Positions 10,413-22,141 of a stretch of DNA of 64,000 nucleotides are shown here, in pieces. The stretch spans positions 172,720 through 236,719 of the forward strand of contig JAGFNQ010000712.1 of the NCBI GenBank assembly GCA_024364735.1. The letters are read 5' to 3'. Below the pieces are notes generated by a model, which made no database searches, was not told the DNA's origin, and saw nothing but the letters and a program-made list of their open reading frames with translations. The DNA is from Boesenbergia rotunda (lineage: Eukaryota; Streptophyta; Magnoliopsida; Zingiberales; Zingiberaceae). Each line of letters begins with the position of its first letter. Position 1 is the stretch's first letter. The translations under genes were made by a program, and so were the position numbers.

Positions 10413-11678
10413 ATGCCTCCCCGGTATGATTTCTTTTATGAATTTAGAATTATTTTCTTAATTCCTTTCTTATAAATGCATGTTTCTTAACTTAGAAAAC
10501 GCCGAGCAAACCAAGCAAACCCCGGTACCGAACCAAGTCCCGACCCTAGGTTCCCAACTTTAGAACTTTGCAATAAGTTTGCTCGAACAACCTATAAGCC
10601 TATCTAAATTAGCTATCTAAATAGACACTTCTTCACCCAATCCTGTCCTTTAGCTATGAATATTATAAACTTTTATCAACTAGACAATCTAGTATTCTAC
10701 ACTCATTCAATTAACACGTCTTTATGTGCAGAATTCTATAATAACATAGTTCGACAAAACGATCTCATGTTTGTCACTACTGTTCAAGGGATACCCCTGT
10801 CGATCACCCCTACCTTACTAAATCGATTTCCTGGACTACGACCTTCCCAGTCCACCTTTTGTTGCTATCCTCCTAGGGATCCTCCATTTGATGCTCCCTA
10901 CTCTCACATAACTCTAGACACTCTTCACTCCTATTTCTATAGGGAAGCTAGACTCCCCGTAGCTAGACGATTTCAGTCCGTTGACGTTCAGGTCCAGGAC
11001 TACGCCCTGTACAGAGTCCTGGTCCGCTGCATATTACCACTATCCACTAGGGATGTCGCAACCATGCGACCTTTACATGCCATCCTCCTGTATGCCCTGA
11101 TCCATCATCTAGACATTGACATTGGCCTTCACCTATTCCACGCTATCTTAAATGCCTCCAGTGTCACGACTCAGGGTCGGGTACGCACCCCCTTCTGCCA
11201 CATCATCACCTCCATCCTTCATCACCACGGTCGTGACATTACCCTAGGTGAAATAACCGCGATGACCGATTTTGACGAGATAGGGTTTAGGAACTTCTCT
11301 TTAGCTGGTATAGAGGTATCGGCCACCGGGGTTTTGACTTGGAGACGACGGCGACCCGGAGCTCAGATCAACTCAGACGAGGAGGTTGAAGTCGATGTCA
11401 CCGATTTGGCAGCAGAGGCCCGAGCACACATAGACGAGCCCCCTCCACCGACACTTTACGAGAGAGTGACACGGCTAGAGACACAGGTCCAGAGCCTCCG
11501 AGAGGAAGTGGAGGCAAATCATGCTGAAAATATGGAGACAAATCTAGGCTATTACACTAACTATATGGGTGCCCTTAGAACTGAAAGGGAGACCAGAGAC
11601 GCACAGTATCACGAGATGATGGAGCTGTTCCGATCCTGGCAGCCAGGCCCCTCTGATTATCCTGGTCCCTCCTCCTAG
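10413..11678 (+). CDS. Second gene of family A: spliced protein resembling the 'putative plant transposon protein' family
   Basis: The 340-aa frame from 10656 to 11678 is intact. A short exon ATGCCTCCCCG (10413-10423) with donor GTATGA, a 72-bp intron (10424-10495) and acceptor TTAG joins in the same frame to 10656, broken only by a TAA at 10605-10607. The N-terminus would then begin MPPRKRRANQ. Residues about 20-200 of the 340-aa part, with LCAEFYNNI, LNRFPGL, CILPLSTRD, LLYALIHHLDIDIG and FCHIITSILHHHG, fit my recollection of the plant transposon-protein domain (PF20167). An acidic/proline-rich linker and a coiled coil (about 265-330) follow. It has no membrane segment, so it is not an Env-like protein. 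Function is unknown. Translation may instead start at 10656. Confidence 0.65.
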
Positions 11679-13240
11679 ATTTGATTAGCATTGTACCAGT
11701 GACTATCTGACTGCCCCTACTCAGTAGGGTTGATTCATGTTTGACTTGTATGACTGTGCTGAGTCTCTCTGTTAACCAGCTGACTTATGGAGATGAGTAC
11801 TTGTTTTTCTCTACTATTTGATCAGCAGTTAGGATTATGATTGGTAGAATAGATTTAGTCTACTGTTGGTTTTCTTACTCATTTTAAAATCATCTTTTAA
11901 AATTTTTAAAATGCTTTCAAAATCAGCTTTTACTTAATTTTGAAAAGTTTTAAAAATAAATTTTTGACTTAGTTTTATTTTAAAAAACTACCCCTTTCAA
12001 AACTAGGGTTTTTTCGCAAATGGACTTAGCCTAGGCCCTAACCCTAGAACTGCATGCACCTATAGATTTAGAAGCCAGCATCTCACAAGCACCTTAGGGT
12101 ACTTTTGATTGATAACCTAGAATGGGTTGAGATGCTTAGGTCTTTGCCTTAATTTAAGATGCTTTAAGTCAGTGCATCTGCAGTAATTGGGGCACTAAAT
12201 ACAACCTACACAGTAATCAAGTTAAGTGTCAAGTTTAGAAAATCTAACTTGAACAGAACACTTAACTTGACTAACCCTAGCGAAAATTACTGCCTATAGC
12301 AGTTAGTAAGTAGCTAATTGGGTTAGACAGGACCCTAAAAGAGAAAATTGAAACTGATTTCGTTTAATTCATATCCTGAACTGATTCAGTACAGCAAATT
12401 ATGCAATTTATTATTTCTTATGCAATTTATTTATCCTGTTCTTGCTATATTTATTTGTTTTTGATATATGGCAAAGGGGGAGAGATAGGAAAGGAAAGAG
12501 TTTAAATATTTTAAAAGAATTTTTAAAAATCCAAAACTTCAAACTCTATCCTTTATTCAAAAAGTACTTAATTTATTTTCAAAAGTACTTAAAACTAAAT
12601 TGTTTTGCAGAATTTCCTAAGTACTTAAGTTTTCAAAATTTTCCTAAGTACTTAAGTTTTCAAAATTTTCCTAAGTACTTAAGTTTTCAAAATCTTTCTT
12701 AGTACTCAAACTTAAGTTTTCAAAAACTTTCTAAGTACTTTAAACCTTTTTTGAGTACTTTAAACTTAAGGCTTCAAATTTTTCTTAGTACTCAAACTTA
12801 AGTTTTCAAAAACTTTCTAAGTACTTTAAACCTTTTTTAGTACTTTAAACTTAAGGCTTCAAATTTTTCTTAGTACTCAAACTTAAGTTTTCAAAAACTT
12901 ACTGAGTACTTAAACTTAAATTTTTGAAAGTTTCCTTAGTACTCAAACTTAAGTTTTCAAAATCCTTCGTAATACTTAAACTTAAGTTTTCAAATTTTCC
13001 TAAGTATTTAAACTTAAATTTTCTACAGGTATAAATTTTCCAAAGTGCACAACCAAATTTATTTTGGAAAATATGTTTTTGTCACTAAGTAAAATTAAAT
13101 CCATCTTTAGACTTAGTTTCAAAAAACCCACAAACTTTTGAAAAATTTAGGGGGAGATTCCTTCCAGGGGGAGGGAACAAAATTTCATTTTACTTGTTCT
13201 GATTAACTTAACTTTTTGAACCAGGATTGCCATAAATCAA
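11679..13240 (+). repeat. 3' non-coding region of family A with degenerate tandem repeats
   Basis: No coding signal is seen. From about 12590 to 13030 the words AAGTACTTAAG and CTTAAGTTTTCAAAA recur with unit lengths of roughly 25-100 bp. Purine tracts GGGGGAG occur at about 12476, 13149 and 13168 before the main polypurine tract; multiple upstream tracts are a feature reported for Sireviruses. Confidence 0.7.
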
Positions 13241-13252
13241 AAAGGGGGAGAT
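13241..13252 (+). other. Polypurine tract of family A
   Basis: AAAGGGGGAGAT directly abuts the 3' LTR start TGTAGGGG. It is the primer for plus-strand DNA synthesis. Confidence 0.88.
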
Positions 13253-14648
13253 TGTAGGGGCAGAAAGCACCCAAGTTAAACCTGTGTTTTGATAATGGCA
13301 ACAGGGTTCAAAAGTTAATGTATAATGTTTATCTAACATGTTACTCAAGTGTGCAGGCAAAGCCCTAGCAAAGGACTGCTAGGCACCTGGCGAAGGAATG
13401 GCAGGATGCAAAGCCCTAGCGAAGGACTGCTAGGCACCTGGCGAAGGAATGCCAGGATACAAAGACCTACCGAAGGATAGCTAGGCACCAGGCGAAGGAC
13501 AGCTTGGTACTGAAGACCTAGCGAAGGACAGCTAGGCACCAGGCGAATGACAGCTTGGTACTGAAGACCTGGCGAAGGACAGCTAGGCACCCGGCGAAGG
13601 ACTGCTGGGCAAAAGTCCAACCGGAGGAGCCGGTTGGCATCAGGTACATTCTCCCGAGAGGAGTAGGTGAGGACGTGTTCCCCGTCGAGGGAACAGTAGG
13701 CGTCGGTTCGACCTAGGGCTCCATTTTAGGAGGCCCAAAGTCAGAACCAAGACAGCTAAGGTTGTATAAACTTAATACTCTATTGCTTTGTACTTGTTTT
13801 GGACTAACCCTGGATGCAGGACCGAAGGAACGAGTCTCTACTGCTCAGAGAGCCTCAAAGGAGTGAGGCAGCAGCTGACCAGGGCGCCCGGAGTGTCCCG
13901 GCCGCCCCCAAGGTGAACACAAAACAGATGAAGCAAAAGGAGTGCTTCGACAGCTTATGGGCGGGGCACCCCCGTGCTCCCGGGCGCCCCCCGTGCTCCT
14001 GGGCGCCCCCAACGTCCCAGGCGCCCCTAACTCAAGCTAACGAAGCAAGCCAGCGAGAAGCCAACAGGATAAGAGCCTGACCCAGTCAACCCGGGTGCCC
14101 CCAGCGTCCCGGGCGCCCCAGTCAAGATTTGATCCCGAGTTTGAAGGGATCAGAGCTGACCGAGAAGAACTCGGATCAGCTGACACGTGGGGGGCGCCTC
14201 CGACGTTCCGGGCGCCCCCAGGGGCTATAAATAGGCCCTCGACCCCAAGGCTTCAAACAACAATTCTTCAAACGCATTCACGCTCTTCTGCTCCCGCGCT
14301 CTGCTCCGGAAACCTCCCAACTCGAGATACAAGTGCCGACGACGTCCCTCCACCCCGAAAATTCAATCTACACCGGACGTCAGTAACGAAGAGCTGTTTT
14401 TAAGTTTACTATACTACTTTTTGTAATATCTCTCTGTAAACTGTTTTGCGCACATATAGAATTGTCCATAATAAACGGTCAACGACCGTGGGCCTTGGAG
14501 TTGGAGCCGACCGCGACTCCGAACCAAGTAAAAAACTTGGTGTTTGCGTGTGTGTTGATTTAAATTTCTGCTGCGTAATTGCTCTAACTTTAATCCGAAC
14601 GTTTTACGATATTCACCCCCCCCCTCTATCGTTTCTCTCGATCCAACA
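13253..14648 (+). repeat. Family A 3' LTR
   Basis: This 1396-bp LTR is 75 bp shorter than the 5' copy because its hairpin array (about 13354-13640) has about ten GAAGGA units plus the terminal CCAACCGG hairpin. It is otherwise collinear, with GC palindromes, a TATA box (CTATAAATAG, about 14224) and the C-rich end. CATTA follows at 14649. Confidence 0.92.
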
Positions 14649-15279
14649 CATTACTAAATCTTTTTCTTCCTTCTACCAAACAAACTATTGCTTGAAGTTT
14701 CTCCTTCAACACCTATCTTCATCAATGATTCTTTTAAGTTAACTCTTTGAAGTCACCTCTAGAACACACTTTCGCTTTGAACTCCCTCTTTTGCAATTGC
14801 AGCAAAATACAGTAAATGGTTCGTGATAAGTGGAGTTGTGCAAGGCAGAAAGAGATATGTAGGGTGAGAAAAAGGAGAATACCTGAGGCATCTGATCCAC
14901 ACTCTCTTATTTTAAAATGAAAACTCTGAAAAAGTGGTTCAGATGTCTTGGAAAGCTAACTGAGAAAGAGAGTTGTTGGCGGGAGAGATATAAGAGGAAG
15001 AAGATAATTTTTGATGGGTCTTTTGGTAAAATACAAACCTCAGGATGCTTTTTGGTAATTACGATTTCTCACGTGCGCCGTTTGGTAAAATGCCGAAAAG
15101 AGTAAAGGAGATATCTATGATGATTTCAGTGTTGCGATACCCGAGAATGATTGTCGTGATGCTGTATATGATTATGATTTCATGACTGAAGACAACTGCC
15201 AGAAGAACAAGATATTTATCATTGCATGGTTAGCCTTTATTAGCGCTAAAGTACCTTGGTCGTTGAAGTTATTCCATGG

Positions 15280-15857
15280 TAGTGTTTGTAAAAATTGCGA
15301 TCTTAGATTATAAGATTGTACGATCTTATGATCCTGAAGTATAAATCGATCCTGAATGATACAGAATCAATTTTTGTAGCAAGATCGGACAGAATCATAC
15401 AGGATTGGACAGAATCATAACAGGATCGGTAGAAATTTTAAGAGGTCATAACTTTGACTCAGATAGAACCACAAGATATATAATATATTAAATCAAAATT
15501 TATTTAAAGATTTATAGTTAGATTCAATATTAAAATCTAAAAAATATTATTTAAAGCCTTTTCAGAACCCAGAAAATTTAAAGCCTTTTTTTAAATTAGG
15601 ATTTTAAAATTATTTAAATGTTCAATTATTTTGAGTTAGTTTTTGTTTATTAAAATTTTTTTCTTTTTTTTTAAATGATAAATTTTTAAATGTCTATTGT
15701 TCAATGGGTTAGCTTTTAAATTAGATTATTAGTGTGCTAATAAAAATTTTATATTCTTTAGTTTTTGTTAGGCTCGTACAATTTTACGATCTGATTCTGA
15801 CCGATCCAATCCTGACCCCAAATCGATTCTACGTAAGACCGTAATTCTACAAACTAT
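15280..15857. mobile_element. MITE-like element with imperfect terminal inverted repeats
   Basis: TAGTGTTTGTAAAAATTGCG at the left pairs imperfectly with the inverse of CGTAATTCTACAAACTA at the right. Internal GATC-rich words (GGATCGG, CGATCC) also mirror each other. It has no coding capacity. Superfamily and target duplication could not be settled. Confidence 0.45.
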
Positions 15858-16168
15858 GCTCCTTGATGGTCAATAATCTCTTTTTGAAGTATTGGAAGCA
15901 TTCAGGATTTCGGTATCATAGCGGAAACATCACAATTTGAATCGAGCAAACCCTTAAAAGAATGCAAATTGGCACAACCGCCATGATAATTAAGCCCAAT
16001 CTCCATTTGTAATATCCAAAATAAAAATACCAACATAATTAAATAAATTCATAGGAAAGTCGACTCCTTTATGGCCTATAAAGGCGCAAAAAATAACTTA
16101 AAATTAAAACAGTGAATAAATGATGGTGGATATTCTGCTTCTGCACCTCTAGTTAGGCATTGAAATTA

Positions 16169-16411
16169 AAAAAAATGATTAACTATATTTTTTTCAACCT
16201 CGAACGATCAATTCGGTCTCACAAAAATTTTTCATCGACCGCCAGAATAAATCGGAAAGCGCTCGCAGTGGACGGTCTAAAAGTCCAGCGTCCCAAGGTT
16301 CGCGCTCCATTTGGAAGAAAAATTTCTACAAATACGCTGTAGCTGAGGATCAAACCGCGAATGTCTGAGATAGCAACTAGTCGTCCTACCGCTGCAATAT
16401 AGTCCCGGAGA
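16169..16411 (-). mobile_element. tRNA-derived SINE, copy 1
   Basis: It is homologous to the copy at 29057-29308 in the same orientation. On the minus strand the head is tRNA-like. It is flanked by an imperfect target duplication: CATTGAAATTA at 16158-16168 and CATTGAAACTA at 16412-16422. It lies downstream of the serine palmitoyltransferase subunit gene. It is more diverged than copy 2. Confidence 0.75.
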
Positions 16412-16422
16412 CATTGAAACTA

Positions 16423-17617
16423 GACTTTATGTGATAGATTTGAAATATGCTTAAAAGTATATGTTGTTGTCTTCATAATTGAGCTTAAAAATTTCCATCT
16501 GCTGTCTCTAATTTTATGTATCTAACAAGGACACCTTCGCTTGTGTCAGTTTTCTAACATCAGGCAAGAATTAGATGAGGAAACATGAGGGCTTAATATG
16601 GTGAACGTGAAAAAGACAGCAAATACATTTGCCTTCGCTTGAGAAAGTAATTTTGTCAAACATAACGATAACGACATTATAAAGGAATTTAACATACAAC
16701 ATGACCTTATCTCATGTAATTCCAACTGCTCTACATAATGATATTCCTTTCGCCAGCAAAACTTTGGCCAGCCAACATTTTGGGTTTAATGTATCTGGAA
16801 CACACAAGAAAAATGGATCAGAAATTGTTTGTAATAGTGTATGAATCAGCAATAGATGTGGAGATACAGAAAATTGACAATTCGGTGGATCCTTCAATGT
16901 ATGATAGCAGCTAACCTATCGGCAGGCCGCCTCCTTAATGGCTGAGCCAGGAAGAGCAGGCTCTACTAGCCAACCTTTGTGGTGATCAGAGCCGGTCTAG
17001 ATGTTGTCACGTACCAAATTAAGAATCAAAATTGAGAGAGGAATAGATGGATCTAGGCCATTGCTAGGAATTCACACTGGTGCTCTTCCTTAATAGTAAC
17101 AGTCTAAAATGCTCAGAACGATACATCACTACAGACTCCATTATTAAATTTTGGCTACGTTTGACCATTAAAGAACAGAAAGACTGAAAGTAGAATTTAG
17201 TATTTTGTTGTACAAACTAAAATGTATTGCTACTTCAAACTATCTTTCTGTAAAAGCATCAGAGGAAAGGAGCACTAAAATATGCAACTTCAATGTTTGA
17301 TTGTGCAAGTTAGATGAACTGGACAAAATATTTCATATTCCTAAGAACCGAACCAAATGTATAAATAATTGCTCCGAATGAATTCCGTCCTTGTATTCCA
17401 TTCCTTCAAGAACAAAGGAAACAACTTAACCCAAAACTATAAAATTTAATCCATCATTCAATTATGTCAATTACAAATTCCCAGTGATATCGTTTAGATG
17501 TTTAAAAAAAAAAAGCACGTTTCCAAAGACAGAAAAAAGGATAGATAAAATAAAACATTCAACCATTTTCCGTCTTACCAGTCAATCTTTCAAATAAATG
17601 GGGAAAAGGGGGGAATT
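16423..17617. other. Intergenic region downstream of the ssSPT gene
   Basis: No gene, RNA or repeat is recognised. It presumably contains the 3' UTR of the minus-strand gene ending at 17618. A poly-A-like run lies near 17501. Confidence 0.5.
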
Positions 17618-17876
17618 TTACCCGTTATAGAATTCAGTGGCAGATCTGGAACCGTTGTAGAAGACGAACCAGAGCAAAACAAGAATCAATATGTCTAATC
17701 CCCTTAAGGTTGCACAAAGCTAATGAATAAAAAAGCTTCGTTTTGATCCGAACAAACCAAAAATGGAATCGAAAAATTAAGAGAAGGATACTGAAGAGGT
17801 ATCGCTCCCACCAATCGAGCATGTAGAGTCCCATGGTGACGTTGTAGAGATGGATCTTCCGGGCGATCCAGTTCAT
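17618..17876 (-). CDS. Serine palmitoyltransferase small subunit (ssSPT), two exons, 53 aa
   Basis: This is the activating small subunit of serine palmitoyltransferase, which condenses serine and palmitoyl-CoA in the ER membrane, the first step of sphingolipid synthesis. Exon 1 is 17876-17792 (85 nt) and exon 2 is 17694-17618 (77 nt). The intron has GTATCC...GATTAG ends, and the join gives exactly 53 codons plus TAA. The protein starts MNWIARKIHLYNVTMGLYML, then DWWERYLFN, followed by one hydrophobic segment (ILILVLLWFVFYNGSR). The MNW..RK...YNVT..LYMLDWWER signature is diagnostic of plant ssSPT, and the length is normal for the family. The gene is too short for automatic callers and reading through the intron hides its true C-terminus. 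Confidence 0.92.
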
Positions 17877-18626
17877 TGTGATGCTCGTTGTCTCGGATCT
17901 GGAGTCAGTCGGAGGAGGGAGAGGCGACGGAGTCGTTGACCGCGATGAAGGAACCGAGGGAAGAAGGGAGGAAACCGAAGGACGATGTGGATCTAAAGCG
18001 GTGCCGATTTCTCTCTCTCTCGTTAGGGTTAAAAAAGTTTGGCTTTTCAGTTTGGAATTATTCCACTTGACTCCCCCAAAAGTTAAATATCATCAACTAT
18101 ACCTTAAAAATTTTAAATGCCAGTAACAAAAATTATTTTGCCCCCTAAATTTTTTAGATTTCCAAAAGCGCCAACATTCCTTCGCCTCATTCGTAAATCG
18201 TAATCAGCAAGGTACTTGAGAAACATCGGACGCCAATCAGTCCACGTCAAAATCGTCATTTGCATGCCTTTAAATAATTATATGTAAGAGTTAAAACAAT
18301 CCAAAAAAATACCACCTTAACCCATGACTGTATTGATCCAATTTAAGACTACCAAATCCAATTGGTAACTTTTAACTAATGAACAAGAATTTGTACTACT
18401 CACCCAACCAATTGGAAAAACTAGGCATCGAGACTGGAATTGTAGCGTAGGTGAACCAATAAAATGAAAAATAGAGCTCAATTATATGCTTCACCGATTC
18501 ACTATTCTTTTCCTTACAAACTAGATTGCATACTAGCATCAGGAATTTACATGAGCATACATCTCACATCCCGGGTACAAATTGGATCTTCAGACAACGT
18601 TTAAAGGCAAAAGCTGACACTGATAA
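17877..18626. other. Spacer between the ssSPT gene and the NUP96 3' end
   Basis: The part next to 17877 should be the ssSPT 5' leader and promoter, with a purine-rich stretch on the plus strand (about 17905-17990). The part next to 18626 should be the NUP96 3' UTR. Both genes are on the minus strand. No other feature is seen. Confidence 0.5.
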
Positions 18627-21600
18627 TCACGTTGAGATCTCTGATAGAAAATAAGTGAAGACTGAAACCGCGCTCTGCAGATGACCAGATCGCATATCTT
18701 CCGGAGTGGGAGCAATGAGCATTGTGTCAAAGCAGCTCATCTGAACCATCGCTGTGGAGCTCAAACCAGGAAGGGACATCAGTAGATTACACAGTTCTTC
18801 TGACATCTTTGCGTAGGTTAACCTGTGAATCAATCCACGGAAATGCATGTTAACCTCAAATGGCACATTTGCACAATTACGACTACGAGATAAATATTTT
18901 AGATATTAAATATAATTCATACTATTGATTGATATTGGTTTTGAATCGAATGATTTACTTATAATTTTGTATGTAGAAGCAAGAATTAGATGTGTTGATT
19001 AATATGATTTATAGTATAAACACTTGTTAGTCATTTTTAACGGTAATTTTTTACTTTTCTATAGCATGTCTAATGTAGTGAGTTGACAAATACTGCTTGC
19101 AAATGCTTTTTGAATCTAACAAACAGTATCTAATACGTCGGAATAGCATGTTTTACCCATGTGATTAGAAGAAAACTAATGGGAGGGGATGGCATCTGAC
19201 TAACAATCAGAGTCTTGCATATTGAAGATTTTGTAATGCTTTGTAAAGTGATGGAATTTGCAGGACATATTACTCACCTTGCATCAGCAGGCAATCTGCT
19301 TCCCCAAATCAATAGAGATTCACTTAAACGAGAAAAAAAGCTTCTGCATTCATCATTTTTCTTTCCAAGAGGGTCCTAGAAAACGACAAGAAAGATGTGA
19401 GCATAATCACTATTACTAAAAATCTGTTTATGTGCACAAGTGTATGCAGAAACTCAACATGACTACAAACACCAGGCAAATGCAAGAATGTAAACTTCAT
19501 ATCATCCACACTACACAGCAACATTGTAGCATGGGCCCAGATGAGAATATTCGACAGTAGAGGTTAAAATTAAAACTGTGATGCGTGGATGGACTATCTT
19601 GGTGAGATTATTACTACGTACTAGCAAAAGAGATATGGGCAAAGGAGAAAGTTAATTCAAGGACAGAAATTTTTCATTTCGTATCTCATTTTCTTATCAT
19701 AAATTCTCATATCGTACAAAAGAAAAAGTGGTATCAGTAGAAATCAGAAAATGAATATTTTTCTAGTATATTAGTGAACACATCCAAGTTAGAGTTTTTA
19801 TGTGCTTATGTAATTGTCAGTTTGGAATTATGACTCATGGGATGGGATCCACAGGTATGCCTAAGAGTCGAGGAGAGTCTCTAACATACACTGAATATGA
19901 ACCGATATACGTGTTCACATATCACTAAATTTATTAATTTGATATGTTATGTAATTGGGGCAAAACCTTTGGTAAAATTGCTTGATTTAATATATTGTGG
20001 TTCATGTAAAATTTCTTCTACGAGGATTGCACATATTAATCACTTCGGTATATTATACTGTAAAACATTTTTGTATATACATACTTTTAGAATTAGTTTT
20101 AAGTGACTTTTACAAATACACTGAATGTGAACCTGTATGTGTTCAGGTATCACATATCGCAGGGTAGTGACCCAATCCATATATTGCACGAATTACCATT
20201 TTAATTGTGAGTGTGTCTTACAACTATTAACAATACTGGACTGTGCTGTATATAGAAGGAAAGGAAAATGCCAACAGAATCCATGTAGTGCTTTCAAAAC
20301 AGGACCAGCCTGGCAAGTTCAAGTAATTAACCAGAGAACCGGAAGCAAAACCAGTCCAGTTTGATCAATAGATGGTCAGAGGGTCAGTTCAACTGGAAAA
20401 ACCAGGAATCCAAGCGGCCATTGATTCGTCCATCAGTCCGGTACTATAAACACTGACTCCACGACAGTAGACAATGCAAGGAAACTTTAACTACATAAGA
20501 AGATAGAGTATCCAAGCATTGAAGTTCAAGGAAGCATATTACAGAAGAAAAACTGTAAACAAGAATGCAGCAAGTGTTGTGTTTTTTTCATCCTACAAAA
20601 GTTTAGATAATGGTGTTTGGTTTTCATTTTCTGTAATCAATGAATTCTATATTTTAACACAGGTAACCTTACCGTTTCACTCATGACGTCCCCCTCTTTC
20701 AATGAACTCCTTAGAATGTAGAAATCAAAATAAATTCCAGCACCCAGGTCCCAGTCAGCAATTTCAGACTTATGTTCTTCCATGAAACTTGTGATTCTCC
20801 AAATCTCTTTATCTTGAGCTGAGAATATTCATTTTTCATAACATTACTAACCATCTTGCAATATGAAAGTAAACTTTAGCATGAAGCATATTTGCATGTA
20901 TTTACAATGGTTGGTATACTATTCCAATTCTAGATAATGGAAGCCATATAATCATGATCTAAGAAAAATCAATATGCCAAAATTTGATCTTCAGAAAGTT
21001 ATCTAACTTTCCATGAATATTTAACAAGGTAATAGTTGGTCTTAATAGGATCAAAAATGAACTATAAAACAAGAAATACTACCGAGAGCTAGCATTGGAA
21101 AATGCAGATTTTGATTATATTTCACTTGCCTGAGATCACAAGTGTGATTTGCATGTTAAATATCTAAACTCATCGAGCATAGATATGAAATGGCACAAGC
21201 TTGGGTTCTCAGAATACTCGGCACAAGTACGATTTTCTCATTGTTTAGCCCAAATATTTACAGATTTTCAGTTTATTCAGTACAGTTACCCAAAAAACAT
21301 CACCATGCCAATGAGGCAGGATACATATGTGAGATCCATGTGCAATCAGTATTAAGAAGGCATTTGACATGAGTCGCATGCATAGAATATAATTTAACCT
21401 TAAGAGATAAAAAGGATTAAAATATTTTTTTCACTTACAACGATACTAATGTCCAAGTACACATCACGTTGAAAAAACATTACTATCTAACTAGTTTAAA
21501 GCTTAAGTTCTATGATATAAAATATTATATTTCATCCATTACACTTCCTTTTACTCAAAGAACTGTTCCCCTTTTTTTTGTTAATTCTTTGTATCCTCAT

Positions 21601-22105
21601 TGACCTAAACTGGGCACACCTGATAAACTAGTTTAATATAGACGTCTATTGAAAATAAGGTTGAATTCAACTATATATGCATGTCTAATAAGCATGTGCT
21701 CTAAATTTTTTTCTTTTAAGTGAATAACATAATTTATTAGACATGCATATGTAGTCGAATAACATCGGGTCATCAGCACATTCAACAATAAACTTACACA
21801 TCAAATGATTGCAAAAATGAAAAGAAATCAAAACAGTCAGATGGAGGAGCATCCAACAAACTTATGAATCAGATCTACATGTCCTCAAGAAATCATTTGT
21901 CAACAAGATGATAATAGGATCAACACAACATTTGGAACATCAATTTTCAAGGAGCTCCGAAAAAAATTTTATCGGGGTGGGTCATAGTTAATCATAGCAG
22001 TAACTTGAATTCAGTATTCAGAAAACTACAAAACATTTAACAATCATAAGGAATAAAAAATGCCAGATTCGTCCAACATCTAGCTCACAATAGGTTCATG
22101 ACGCG

Positions 22106-22141
<36 letters not shown>

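Larger units (their letters stand above)
5893..14648 (+). mobile_element. Complete Copia-type LTR retrotransposon, family A, lacking pol
   Basis: LTRs at 5893-7363 and 13253-14648 both have TG...CA ends and are flanked by the identical 5-bp target duplication CATTA (5888-5892 and 14649-14653). A Met-tRNA primer site follows the 5' LTR, and a polypurine tract AAAGGGGGAGAT precedes the 3' LTR. The internal 5.9 kb encodes a full Gag (7582-9237) and a second gene (10413-11678), but no protease, integrase, reverse transcriptase or RNase H. It must be mobilised in trans, as in gag-only (TR-GAG/BARE-2-like) elements. By eye the last 400 bp of the LTRs differ at about ten sites, so insertion was fairly recent. 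Confidence 0.92.

Noticed and set aside
10656..11678. Second gene of family A as a retroviral-type envelope
   Set aside because: It has no signal peptide, transmembrane segment or cysteine pattern, and its motifs fit a plant transposon-associated domain with a coiled coil.
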